Assembly (NCBI GenBank): GCA_025933895.1
Contig: JAICZB010000188.1
Coordinates: forward strand, 1 to 5,237
Reading direction: 5' to 3'
DNA from: Thermoleophilia bacterium
GTDB taxonomy: Bacteria > Actinomycetota > Thermoleophilia > Gaiellales > Gaiellaceae
Length of the DNA stretch: 5,237 nt
Shown: positions 1 to 5,110 of the stretch, one piece after another
How the letters are laid out: each line of letters begins with the position of its first letter
How positions within the stretch are numbered: the stretch's first letter is position 1
Notes under the pieces: generated by a model
What the model saw: only the letters and a program-made list of their open reading frames with translations
Databases searched by the model: none
Told to the model about the DNA's origin: nothing
Translations under genes and position numbers: made by a program

Positions 1-216
1 CACGCCCGCCTCGTGCGCGACGCGGAGCACATCGAACTCGTGCTGCAGCGAGAGCGTGTGCCGGTGGATGACGCCGCCTGCGGCGCGGCGCACGAGCAGC
101 CGCTCCCCGCCGGCGTCGACCGCCCAGGCCTCCTTCGACGCACCGCCGGCGAGCAGCACGGGCTCGGAGATCGGCCCGAGCACGGCGTGGAGCGCCTCGC
201 GCATGTCTGCGATCAT
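1..216 (-). CDS. Phosphotransferase family protein (APH/choline-kinase-like), N-terminal fragment cut by the window edge
   Basis: Reading the minus strand from the ATG at 216-214 gives 72 uninterrupted codons to the left edge; the rest of the gene is outside. What is seen: a glycine-rich nucleotide loop, AGGASKEAW (residues 23-31), then the beta-strand LLVRRA (40-45), where R43 sits at the usual ATP-lysine position. Next come AAGGVIHRH (45-53) and the helix segment QHEFDVLRVAHEAG (58-71), with E60 as the probable alpha-C glutamate. This is the layout of the ACAD10/11-like kinase branch of the APH family (typically VLRRPPxG, then rEyxvLxaLxxxG). In that branch the kinase is thought to phosphorylate hydroxyacyl-CoA substrates in the cytoplasm; the substrate here is inference. 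The gene is divergent from the dehydrogenase and their 5' ends overlap by 14 bp. A second in-frame ATG at 204-202 is an alternative start and would leave a 2-bp overlap. I see no Shine-Dalgarno sequence before either start. The catalytic Asp motifs lie outside the window. Confidence 0.82.
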   Translation of the reverse strand, partial: MIADMREALHAVLGPISEPVLLAGGASKEAWAVDAGGERLLVRRAAGGVIHRHTLSLQHEFDVLRVAHEAGV

Positions 217-1402
217 CGCCGCTGTGACCGACCGGCGCGAGCGCGTACGCGCGTTCATGGAGGAGCACGTCTTTCCGAACGAACCTGCGCTCACGCGCGA
301 GGACGACGCGGCGGACGCGCTCGTGCGCGGGCTGCAGCAGAAGGCGAAGGACGCGGGCCTCTGGGCGCCGCATTTGCCGCCCGAGGCCGGCGGCTCGGGG
401 AGCGGCTTCCTCGAGTACGCGGATCTCAACGAGGAGATCGGCCGCAGCTACGTCGCGCAGCTGATCCTCGGCTGCCAGGCACCGGACGCCGGCAATGGCG
501 AGATCCTCCACCTCTACGGCACCGACGAGCAGAAGGAGCGGTTCCTCCGGCCGCTCGTCGCCGGCGAGGTGCGATCCTTTTTCGGCATGACCGAGCCGGA
601 GGTGGCCGGTTCCGACCCGACGCTCCTCCGCGGCCGCGCCGAGCGGGACGGCGACGAGTGGGTGATCGATGCGCACAAGTGGTTCTCGTCGGGCGCCGAC
701 GGCGCGGCGTTCGGCGTGGTCATGGTCGTGACCGAGCCGGAGGCAGAGCCGCATCGGCGCGCCTCGATGATCCTCGTCCCGACCGACACGCCGGGCTACG
801 AGCTCGTGCGCCGGATCCCGGTGATGGGCCACGAGGGCCGCGGCTGGGGGACGCACTGCGAGACGCGCTTCACCGGAGTCCGCGTGCCGCTCGCCAACAC
901 GCTCGGCGAGCCCGGAGACGGCTTCCGGATCGCCCAGAAACGGCTCGGGCCGGGCCGCATCCACCACGTCATGCGCTGGCTCGGCCAGATGCAGCGCGCC
1001 TTCGAGCTGATGTGTGCGCGGGCGCTCGAGCGCGAGGCGTTCGGCGGCCCGCTCGCCGAGAAGCAGACGATCCAGAACTGGATCGCGGAGTCGGCCGCCG
1101 ACATCCAGGCGTGCCGGCTGATGACGCTGCAGGCCGCGCACCGTCTCGACGAGGGCGACGAGGCGCGCGTCGAGATCTCGCTGATCAAGTTCTTCGCGGC
1201 TCGCGTGCTCGGCGAGGTGCTCGATCGCGCCATCCAGGTGCACGGCGGCCTCGGACTCACCGACGACACGCCACTCGCGCTGATGTGGCGGATGGCGCGC
1301 AGCGGGCGGGTGTACGACGGGCCCGACGAGGTGCACAAGGCCGTCGTCGCCCGGCGCATCCTGCGCTCGTTCGCCGAGGGGGACGGCTGGCGCTTCACGT
1401 AG
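203..1402 (+). CDS. Acyl-CoA dehydrogenase, ACAD10/ACAD11-like (FAD-dependent)
   Basis: Predicted 399-residue cytoplasmic flavoenzyme that alpha,beta-dehydrogenates (or otherwise processes) an acyl-CoA thioester. Landmarks: helical N-terminal domain (about 1-120); the FAD/substrate strand FFGMTEPEVAGSDP (126-139, MTEP at 129-132); HKWFSSGA (158-165); the subfamily signature RLGPGRIHHVMRWLG (247-261); helical C-terminal domain with FGGPLAEKQ (280-288), HGGLGL (347-352) and YDGPDEVHK (371-379). In classical acyl-CoA dehydrogenases the catalytic base is the Glu of a YEG motif; here the aligned residue is D372, as in the ADGPDEVH form of the ACAD10/11 branch. RIHH and GPDEVH place it in that branch rather than in the medium-chain type. 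I chose ATG 203 because MSAIIAAV runs straight into the first conserved helix, and a GGAG lies at 189-192. The frame stays open upstream to 56, but that part is low-complexity shadow of the kinase gene. GTG 224 is an alternative start. The stop abuts the acetyltransferase reading frame. The divergent kinase supports a role in 4-hydroxyacyl-CoA breakdown (inference). Confidence 0.93.
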   Translation: MSAIIAAVTDRRERVRAFMEEHVFPNEPALTREDDAADALVRGLQQKAKDAGLWAPHLPPEAGGSGSGFLEYADLNEEIGRSYVAQLILGCQAPDAGNGEILHLYGTDEQKERFLRPLVAGEVRSFFGMTEPEVAGSDPTLLRGRAERDGDEWVIDAHKWFSSGADGAAFGVVMVVTEPEAEPHRRASMILVPTDTPGYELVRRIPVMGHEGRGWGTHCETRFTGVRVPLANTLGEPGDGFRIAQKRLGPGRIHHVMRWLGQMQRAFELMCARALEREAFGGPLAEKQTIQNWIAESAADIQACRLMTLQAAHRLDEGDEARVEISLIKFFAARVLGEVLDRAIQVHGGLGLTDDTPLALMWRMARSGRVYDGPDEVHKAVVARRILRSFAEGDGWRFT

Positions 1403-1941
1403 TCCTCGAGGGCCGGCGCGTCCGGCTCGAGCCGCTCGAGCTGCGGCACGAGGAGGCGCTCTGGGCGGTCGCCCAGGATCCGCGCACGTGGCGCTGGATG
1501 CGCTTCAACGGCTACGGGCGCGACGAGTTCCGCCGCTTCTTCGAGTCGGTGGACATGGGCTTCCTGCACTACCTCGACGACGAGCTGGTCGGGCACACGA
1601 GCTTCCTCAACGACCGGCCGGAGGACCGCGTCGTGGAGATCGGGAACACGTGGCTTCATCCGCGGGCCTGGGGAACGGACGCGAACACCGAGGCGAAGTA
1701 CCTCCTGATGCGGCACGCGTTCGAGGACGAGGGCTACCTCCGCGTCGAGTTCAAGACGGACGCCGCGAACGAGCGCTCGCGTCCGGCGCTCGAGAAGGTC
1801 GGCGCGACGTTCGAAGGAGTTGCCCGCAAGCACCAGCTCGTGCGCGGCGGCCAACGGCGCGACTCGGCCTGGTACGCGGTGATCGACGACGACTGGCCCG
1901 AGGCGAAGGCGAGCATCGAGCGGCGGCTCGGCTGGCAGTGA
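1402..1941 (+). CDS. GNAT family N-acetyltransferase (RimJ/RimL-like, GNAT_3 type); start codon uncertain
   Basis: About 179 residues, the normal size for a RimJ/RimL-type acetyltransferase that transfers acetyl from acetyl-CoA to an amine. Numbering from 1402: beta-1 with GRRVRLEPLE (4-13), helix LRHEEALWAVAQDPRTW, strand LVGHTSFL, strand VVEIGNTWLHP (77-87), the acetyl-CoA loop RAWGTDAN (88-95; W90-G91-T92), helix AKYLLMRHAFE, strand RVEFKTDAANERSRPALEKVGA, then a C-terminal GGQRRDSAWYAVIDDDWP ending in W157-Y158 and DDDW. The acceptor cannot be told from sequence. The start is odd: homology begins at the LEGRRV residues, yet no ATG, GTG or TTG is in frame nearby. The codon at 1402-1404 is GTC, exactly where a GTG overlapping the dehydrogenase TAG would sit. 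The nearest alternatives are CTG 1387, GTG 1285 (which adds shadow sequence) and ATG 1498 (which removes beta-1). The stop TGA overlaps the GTG of the next gene, so the three genes look co-transcribed and coupled. Confidence 0.85.
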   Translation, partial: VLEGRRVRLEPLELRHEEALWAVAQDPRTWRWMRFNGYGRDEFRRFFESVDMGFLHYLDDELVGHTSFLNDRPEDRVVEIGNTWLHPRAWGTDANTEAKYLLMRHAFEDEGYLRVEFKTDAANERSRPALEKVGATFEGVARKHQLVRGGQRRDSAWYAVIDDDWPEAKASIERRLGWQ

Positions 1942-2465
1942 GCGTCGAGGTCGTCTTCGAGACGCGCTCCACGAGCGAGGACAACGAGAACGGGATCGCG
2001 ACCGGCTGGTTGCCCGGGCGGCTTTCGGCGACGGGTCGGGAGCACGCACGCGAGCTCGGTGAACGGCGGCGAGACGACGGGCTCTCGGTCGTCTTCACCT
2101 CCGATCTCGGGCGCGCGGTCGAGACGGCCAAGATCGCCTTCGGCGGCTCGTCGCTGCCGATCGTCGCAGACGGGCGCCTTCGCGAGTGCAACTACGGCGA
2201 GCTGAACGGAACCCCGGAGCCGCTGAACGACCGCGCCGCGCACATCGACTTCCCGTATCCCGGAGGAGAGAGCTGGCGTCAGGCGGCGCAGCGCGTCGCG
2301 GGCTTCTTCGAGGAGCTGCGGCGAGAGCGAAACGGCGAGCGGGTCCTCGTGATCGGCCACAGCGCGACGTGGCTCGGCCTCGAGGTCGTCGGAAACGACC
2401 GCGAGCTCGAGCACCTCGTCGGAGCCCCGCTCACGTGGCAGCCCGGCTGGGAGTATCTGCTCTAG
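1938..2465 (+). CDS. Histidine phosphatase superfamily protein with the nucleophilic His replaced by Arg
   Basis: 175 residues, typical of small phosphoglycerate-mutase-like (histidine phosphatase) proteins, which remove phosphate from small molecules or proteins through a phosphohistidine intermediate. Start GTG 1938 overlaps the upstream TGA by 4 bp (GTGA) and gives MSVEVVFET, the first beta-strand, so no extension is needed. Retained: ETRSTSEDN (8-16; equivalent to RHGETxxN), ATGWLPGRLS, TSDLGRAVETA (54-64, with R59), RECNYGELNG (82-91, acid E83), PGGESWRQAAQRV, and VIGHSATW (138-145) with the second catalytic H141. Anomaly: members of this subfamily that I recall read ETHSTSxDN or THATTxDN, whereas position 10 here is Arg (codon CGC at 1965-1967), one transition away from CAC. 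If the sequence is right, the usual phosphoenzyme cannot form, and the protein would be an inactive homologue or a repurposed ligand binder. Otherwise it is a sequencing error or a recent mutation. Last gene of the likely 203-2465 operon; physiological substrate unknown. Confidence 0.9.
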   Translation: MSVEVVFETRSTSEDNENGIATGWLPGRLSATGREHARELGERRRDDGLSVVFTSDLGRAVETAKIAFGGSSLPIVADGRLRECNYGELNGTPEPLNDRAAHIDFPYPGGESWRQAAQRVAGFFEELRRERNGERVLVIGHSATWLGLEVVGNDRELEHLVGAPLTWQPGWEYLL

Positions 2466-2489
2466 CCAGGGTTCGGGAATCCTCCGTTC

Positions 2490-2495
2490 AGGGGA
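2490..2495 (+). promoter_or_regulatory. Candidate ribosome binding site for the secreted Ig-like protein
   Basis: AGGGGA lies 11 nt before GTG 2507. A competing GGAG at 2517-2520 is only 4 nt from ATG 2525. The longer form is favoured because it adds MARRSR, a basic n-region for the signal peptide. The spacing is somewhat long, so this is a moderate call. Confidence 0.4.
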
Positions 2496-2506
2496 CGTGC
2501 AGCATC

Positions 2507-3223
2507 GTGGCTAGGCGGAGCCGCATGCTTGTCGTACAGGTTGTTCTTGTCGCCGTGCTGGCTGTGCTCGCGCTCGGGGCGACGACTGCGAGCGGCGACA
2601 CCGGCCCTCCCGTTTCGACGGTTCCGCCCATCGCAAGCGGGTCACCCGGGGTGGGGAAGCAGCTCACTGCCGACAGAGGGAGCTGGAGCACGACTGCCAT
2701 GTTCACGTACCAGTGGCTGCGCTGCGACCCACATTTCGCGGCGTGCACGGACATCCCGGGCGCGTCGGCGGCGACCTACACGGTCGTCGCCGCCGACGTC
2801 GGCCAGGTTCTCGAGGCCCGCGTGACGGCCACCAACGCTGCCGGGTCGGCAGCGGCCTTCTCCAACGGCCTCGGGCCGGTCGCGGCCAAGCGCCCAGGGC
2901 CGATGCACAGGCCCTCGATCAAGGGCCCGCAGAAGGTCGGCCGGCGCGTCTACGAAGCAGCCGACCGGTGGACCCACTCGCCCGACACGTTCTCCATCCG
3001 GTGGCTGCGCTGCTCGGCCAAGGGGAACGCATGCGTCCGGATCACGGGTAAGCGAATGCGCTGCGCGAGCGGCTCGTGCTTACGGGTCAACGTCGGGACG
3101 GAGTGGGACTACAAGCTGACGGCCAAGGACGTGGGGCACCGCCTACGCGTGCGGGTCGCCGCCTGGAACGGCGCCGGACACGCCACCTCGACCTCGAAGT
3201 CCACGCGCATCGTCGGGAAGTAG
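2507..3223 (+). CDS. Secreted protein with two Ig-like repeats of a type common in Thermoleophilia
   Basis: 238 residues from GTG 2507 (232 from the alternative ATG 2525). Signal peptide: basic MARRSR, hydrophobic core from about 8 to 25 (LVVQVVLVAVLAVLALGA), small residues TTASG, cleavage probably near 28-31. The mature part is two copies of one beta-sandwich module. Copy 1 (about 41-125): GVGKQL, W60, YQWLRC (68-73), C80, IPGA (83-86), Y91, AADVG (95-99), ATNAAG (108-113). Copy 2 (about 136-236): KVGRRV, W155, IRWLRC (164-169), C176, ITGK (179-182), Y202, AKDVG (206-210), AAWNGAG (218-224). Each copy has a Cys pair seven residues apart (73/80 and 169/176) that could form a disulfide. Copy 2 also has an insertion of about 17 residues carrying C186 and C191. 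The coding sequence for WLRC is identical in both copies (13 nt, 2713-2725 and 3001-3013). No LPXTG motif or C-terminal membrane anchor is visible, so release or loose wall association is likely. Such modules are usually adhesive or structural; the role here is unknown. It lies 41 bp after the phosphatase gene and may be separately transcribed. Confidence 0.8.
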   Translation: MARRSRMLVVQVVLVAVLAVLALGATTASGDTGPPVSTVPPIASGSPGVGKQLTADRGSWSTTAMFTYQWLRCDPHFAACTDIPGASAATYTVVAADVGQVLEARVTATNAAGSAAAFSNGLGPVAAKRPGPMHRPSIKGPQKVGRRVYEAADRWTHSPDTFSIRWLRCSAKGNACVRITGKRMRCASGSCLRVNVGTEWDYKLTAKDVGHRLRVRVAAWNGAGHATSTSKSTRIVGK

Positions 3224-3254
3224 CGAGCAGACCCTCCGACCAGAGTCCGGGCGA

Positions 3255-3283
3255 CGGCGCGCCTGCGCCGGCGTTACTTTCTT
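3255..3283 (+). terminator. Likely intrinsic terminator after the secreted protein gene
   Basis: CGGCGC (3255-3260), loop GCCT, GCGCCG (3265-3270) form a perfect 6-bp all-GC stem. It is followed by the T-rich stretch GTTACTTTCTT (3273-3283). It sits 31 bp downstream of the TAG at 3221-3223 and 24 bp before the sigma-factor start. It would separate the two transcripts, unless the T-rich part instead belongs to the sigma promoter or leader, which I cannot exclude. The other bases of the 3224-3306 gap show no convincing -35/-10 pair. Confidence 0.5.
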
Positions 3284-3306
3284 GCGGGTTGTTCGAGAAG
3301 CCGGGT

Positions 3307-3795
3307 GTGAGTGAGGTTGCCGAGGGCGCGTTTCGTCGTCACTACGAGCATGTGTATCGGTACGTACGACGTCGGACGCGCGACCATCATCGTGCCGAGG
3401 AGTTGACTCAGCAGGTGTTCGCGGATGCGGTAGCTGGGTTGGGAGAGTCCTCGTCGCCGCAGTTGGCCTGGCTGTACACGGTTGCACAGCGGCGATTCGC
3501 GGATGACGCTCGACGGGCGGCGCTCGCGAGGCGGGTGGGCGGTCTTCAGCTGGTGCGCGGAGAGAGGTCGGATAGTGCGGATTACGGCGCCGATCTTGCT
3601 GTTTCGCTTCGCGCGGCGATCGAGAGGCTTGCCCCGGGTCAGCGTGAGGTTGTGGTGTTGAAGCTGTTGCGTGGGGCGAGGTTCGCCGAGATCGGCGAGA
3701 GGCTGGGAATCAGCACGGAGGCGGCAAAGATGCGTTTCGTGCGCGCGGTGGAGACGCTGCGCACCGATCTGGAAGAGGAGGGGTTGCGGCCATGA
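3307..3795 (+). CDS. ECF-type RNA polymerase sigma factor (sigma-70 family)
   Basis: 162 residues, the normal size of an extracytoplasmic-function sigma factor: regions 2 and 4 only, directing RNA polymerase to a specific promoter set. Region 2 (about 8-72): AFRRHYEHVYRYVRRRT, then AEELTQQVFADAVAGL (30-45; the conserved AEDLTQEVF-like segment that binds the beta-prime clamp), and LAWLYTVAQRRFADDARR (53-70; region 2.4, -10 recognition). Linker about 73-97. Region 4 (about 98-158): AIERLAPGQREVVVLKLL, then the helix-turn-helix RFAEIGERLGISTEAAKMRFVRAVETLR (125-152). GTG 3307 is preferred because GAGAAG (3295-3300) lies 6 nt upstream and the protein begins just before region 2; TTG 3289 is an in-frame alternative, and the open frame further upstream is shadow. 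The stop overlaps the next ATG by 4 bp (ATGA), the usual arrangement for a sigma factor and its cognate regulator. Codon use differs from the dehydrogenase gene: by hand count 18 of the first 50 codons end in A or T, against 6 of 50 there. Confidence 0.93.
   Translation: MSEVAEGAFRRHYEHVYRYVRRRTRDHHRAEELTQQVFADAVAGLGESSSPQLAWLYTVAQRRFADDARRAALARRVGGLQLVRGERSDSADYGADLAVSLRAAIERLAPGQREVVVLKLLRGARFAEIGERLGISTEAAKMRFVRAVETLRTDLEEEGLRP
3776..3783 (+). promoter_or_regulatory. Strong Shine-Dalgarno inside the end of the sigma-factor gene
   Basis: AGGAGGGG lies 8 nt before ATG 3792, within the codons for the EEEG residues near the sigma C terminus. It fixes the start of the downstream membrane protein and, with the ATGA overlap, suggests that the partner is translated at least as well as the sigma factor. 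Confidence 0.7.
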
Positions 3796-5039
3796 CGCTC
3801 CGCGATGCCGAAGTCATCGAACTGCTCCAAGACAAGCCGGAGTTGCTGGCGATTGCGGACGCGGTGTCAGCGACCCAACAGGGGTCTGCCCAGCCGAGAC
3901 GGCGGCGGCGGATTGTCGTCAGGTCGGCGCTGGTCCTCGCGGCGGCCGCGGCGGTGTTGACCGGCGTGCTCGCGGCCCCGCAGGGCCAGCCCGCGATCAT
4001 CGGTCGCGCGCTCGCAGCCATCGGGACCGGCCGGATACTGCACCTCGTCACCGAGACGCCCTCTGGCATCGTCTACGTGGATCTGAAGACCGGTAGGCGC
4101 ACTGCGCCGTTCATTCGTGACGAGCTATGGGTCGACCAGCGGGGTAACCGTTTTCATCTCGTCGTGAGCGAGAACGGGCGCGTGCTCGGCGATCTGCTCT
4201 GGCCCGCCGATGCGAAGAGTGGTGCGAAGGCCGGTACCCTCGGCCCCGCGTTCGCCGCTCTCTGGACGGGCTACCGCGCGGCGCTTGCGAGTGGGGCGGC
4301 GGCGGTCGCGGGCCGCGGAACGATCGAGGGCCACTCCGTTTACTGGCTCCGCTTCGAGCCGACGACTCAGGATCAGCGGCTCCCGCGCAAGGAACGGCCG
4401 ACCACGGAGGTGGCCGTCGATGCGCACACGTACAAGCCGATCGTCTTTCGCACTTCGGTGAATGGGAGGCACCTGGACCAGCGTGTCTTGCTCGCGAGGA
4501 CGATTCCGTTTCGTCCGGCCGAGTTCAAGCGCCGCGGGCCGAGCCTCTTCGCCGGCAGCAGCAGTAGCGGAGGCACTTCGACAGGCCCCGTCAATCCCAA
4601 CCAGCCTCCATCGACGCTGGTCCGTGCGCCCTGGCTGACGGCCGGAACCACCGTGGCCGGTCTGAAGCTCCGAGCGGCGACCCCGTTGACGGCCACCTCG
4701 AACAACGCTGGTAAGCACACATCGATCAAGGGAATCGAGCTCGTCTACGGGGCCTATCAATTCGGCGGGGCATCGGCGCTCTCGACGACGATCGACGAGC
4801 TACCACGCCCCGACGATCCGCACGCCTGGAGCCAGATCCCCGCCCACGCGATCCAGATCGAAACCAGCGAGGAGACCACCAGCAGCCAAAGCGTCGCGCA
4901 TCCCAAGCTGCGCAACAGTACTCACGCGATCTGGACCGGAAAGCTGAAGGCGGAGGGGCTCTACGTCACGATCACCACCGCCAAGGGCGAGCACGCTCTC
5001 CTCACGATCGCCCGCAGCCTCCACCGCCCGAGCACGTGA
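3792..5039 (+). CDS. Single-pass membrane protein, probable regulator (anti-sigma) of the adjacent ECF sigma factor
   Basis: 415 residues. Seen: a short cytoplasmic N-terminal segment (1-40) with the helical stretch VIELLQDKPELLAIADAVSA (8-27); a basic cluster RRRRR (36-40) followed by one hydrophobic helix (about 41-62), giving N-in/C-out topology; then a large extracytoplasmic part. The first outer region (about 68-250) has alternating strands such as GRILHLVTE (80-88), GIVYVDLKTG and RDELWVDQRGNRFHLVV (109-125), reminiscent of the LolA/RseB-like sensor fold. A Ser/Gly/Pro linker follows (254-274), then a second domain (275-415) ending HAIWTG (378-383) and LLTIARSL, vaguely like the DUF4367-type domains of some anti-sigma-linked proteins. 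These fold suggestions are inference. I find no cysteine in the protein, so it cannot have the zinc-binding HxxxCxxC motif of ZAS anti-sigma factors. Overlap with the sigma gene and membrane topology are the main reasons to call it a regulator; the 40-residue inner segment would be the sigma-binding part. It could instead be an unrelated envelope protein of the same operon. Confidence 0.72.
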   Translation: MTLRDAEVIELLQDKPELLAIADAVSATQQGSAQPRRRRRIVVRSALVLAAAAAVLTGVLAAPQGQPAIIGRALAAIGTGRILHLVTETPSGIVYVDLKTGRRTAPFIRDELWVDQRGNRFHLVVSENGRVLGDLLWPADAKSGAKAGTLGPAFAALWTGYRAALASGAAAVAGRGTIEGHSVYWLRFEPTTQDQRLPRKERPTTEVAVDAHTYKPIVFRTSVNGRHLDQRVLLARTIPFRPAEFKRRGPSLFAGSSSSGGTSTGPVNPNQPPSTLVRAPWLTAGTTVAGLKLRAATPLTATSNNAGKHTSIKGIELVYGAYQFGGASALSTTIDELPRPDDPHAWSQIPAHAIQIETSEETTSSQSVAHPKLRNSTHAIWTGKLKAEGLYVTITTAKGEHALLTIARSLHRPST

Positions 5040-5058
5040 CTGCCTCAACGGCAGTCAC
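5036..5058. terminator. Hairpin overlapping the stop codon of the membrane protein gene
   Basis: GTGACTGCC (5036-5044), loop TCAAC, GGCAGTCAC (5050-5058): a perfect 9-bp stem that contains the TGA stop at 5037-5039. No T-run follows on either strand, so as a terminator it would be non-canonical (L-shaped type) or would act as an mRNA 3'-end stabiliser. Confidence 0.5.
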
Positions 5059-5080
5059 ATGATCTTCGCCTTGTGCGAGC

Positions 5081-5110
5081 GCCCTCCCGCCTGAACCTGC
5101 GCGGGAGGGC
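5081..5110. terminator. GC-rich hairpin between convergent genes, probable bidirectional terminator
   Basis: GCCCTCCCGC (5081-5090) and GCGGGAGGGC (5101-5110) are perfect 10-bp complements around a 10-nt loop. Outer bases GAGC (5077-5080) and GCTC (5117-5120) can extend the pairing, or GAGCGCC (5077-5083) can pair alternatively with GGCGCTC (5114-5120). It lies directly after the minus-strand stop at 5111 and 41 bp after the plus-strand stop. No U-tract is present in either direction, as is common for actinobacterial terminators. Confidence 0.6.

Noticed and set aside
13..1392. Long plus-strand open frame upstream of and continuous with the acetyltransferase
   Set aside because: Its translation is Arg/Ala/Gly-rich shadow of the dehydrogenase gene in another frame; only the part from about 1402 resembles a protein family. 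It is not a 642-residue fusion.
1488..1937. Upstream extension of the phosphatase frame
   Set aside because: Arg/Gly-rich shadow of the acetyltransferase; the phosphatase fold begins at GTG 1938, with a GTGA overlap.
796..2049. 417-codon minus-strand open frame opposite the dehydrogenase, acetyltransferase and phosphatase genes
   Set aside because: Low-complexity Arg/Ser/Pro composition with no motif, fully covered by well-supported plus-strand genes; typical antisense shadow in high-GC DNA.
2186..2506. Upstream extension of the secreted-protein frame
   Set aside because: Shadow of the phosphatase gene; a signal peptide starts cleanly at GTG 2507 or ATG 2525.
3076..3306. Upstream extension of the sigma-factor frame
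   Set aside because: It overlaps the end of the secreted protein gene in another frame and runs through a hairpin; sigma region 2 starts right after GTG 3307.
3224..3306. Possible autoregulatory ECF promoter before the sigma gene
   Set aside because: No convincing pair of -35 (GGAAC-like) and -10 (CGTC-like) elements at proper spacing; the T-rich part is better explained as a terminator tail.
4125..4760. 211-codon minus-strand open frame opposite the membrane protein gene
   Set aside because: Arg/Gly-rich, without recognizable motifs, antisense to a gene with a clear membrane helix and strong Shine-Dalgarno.
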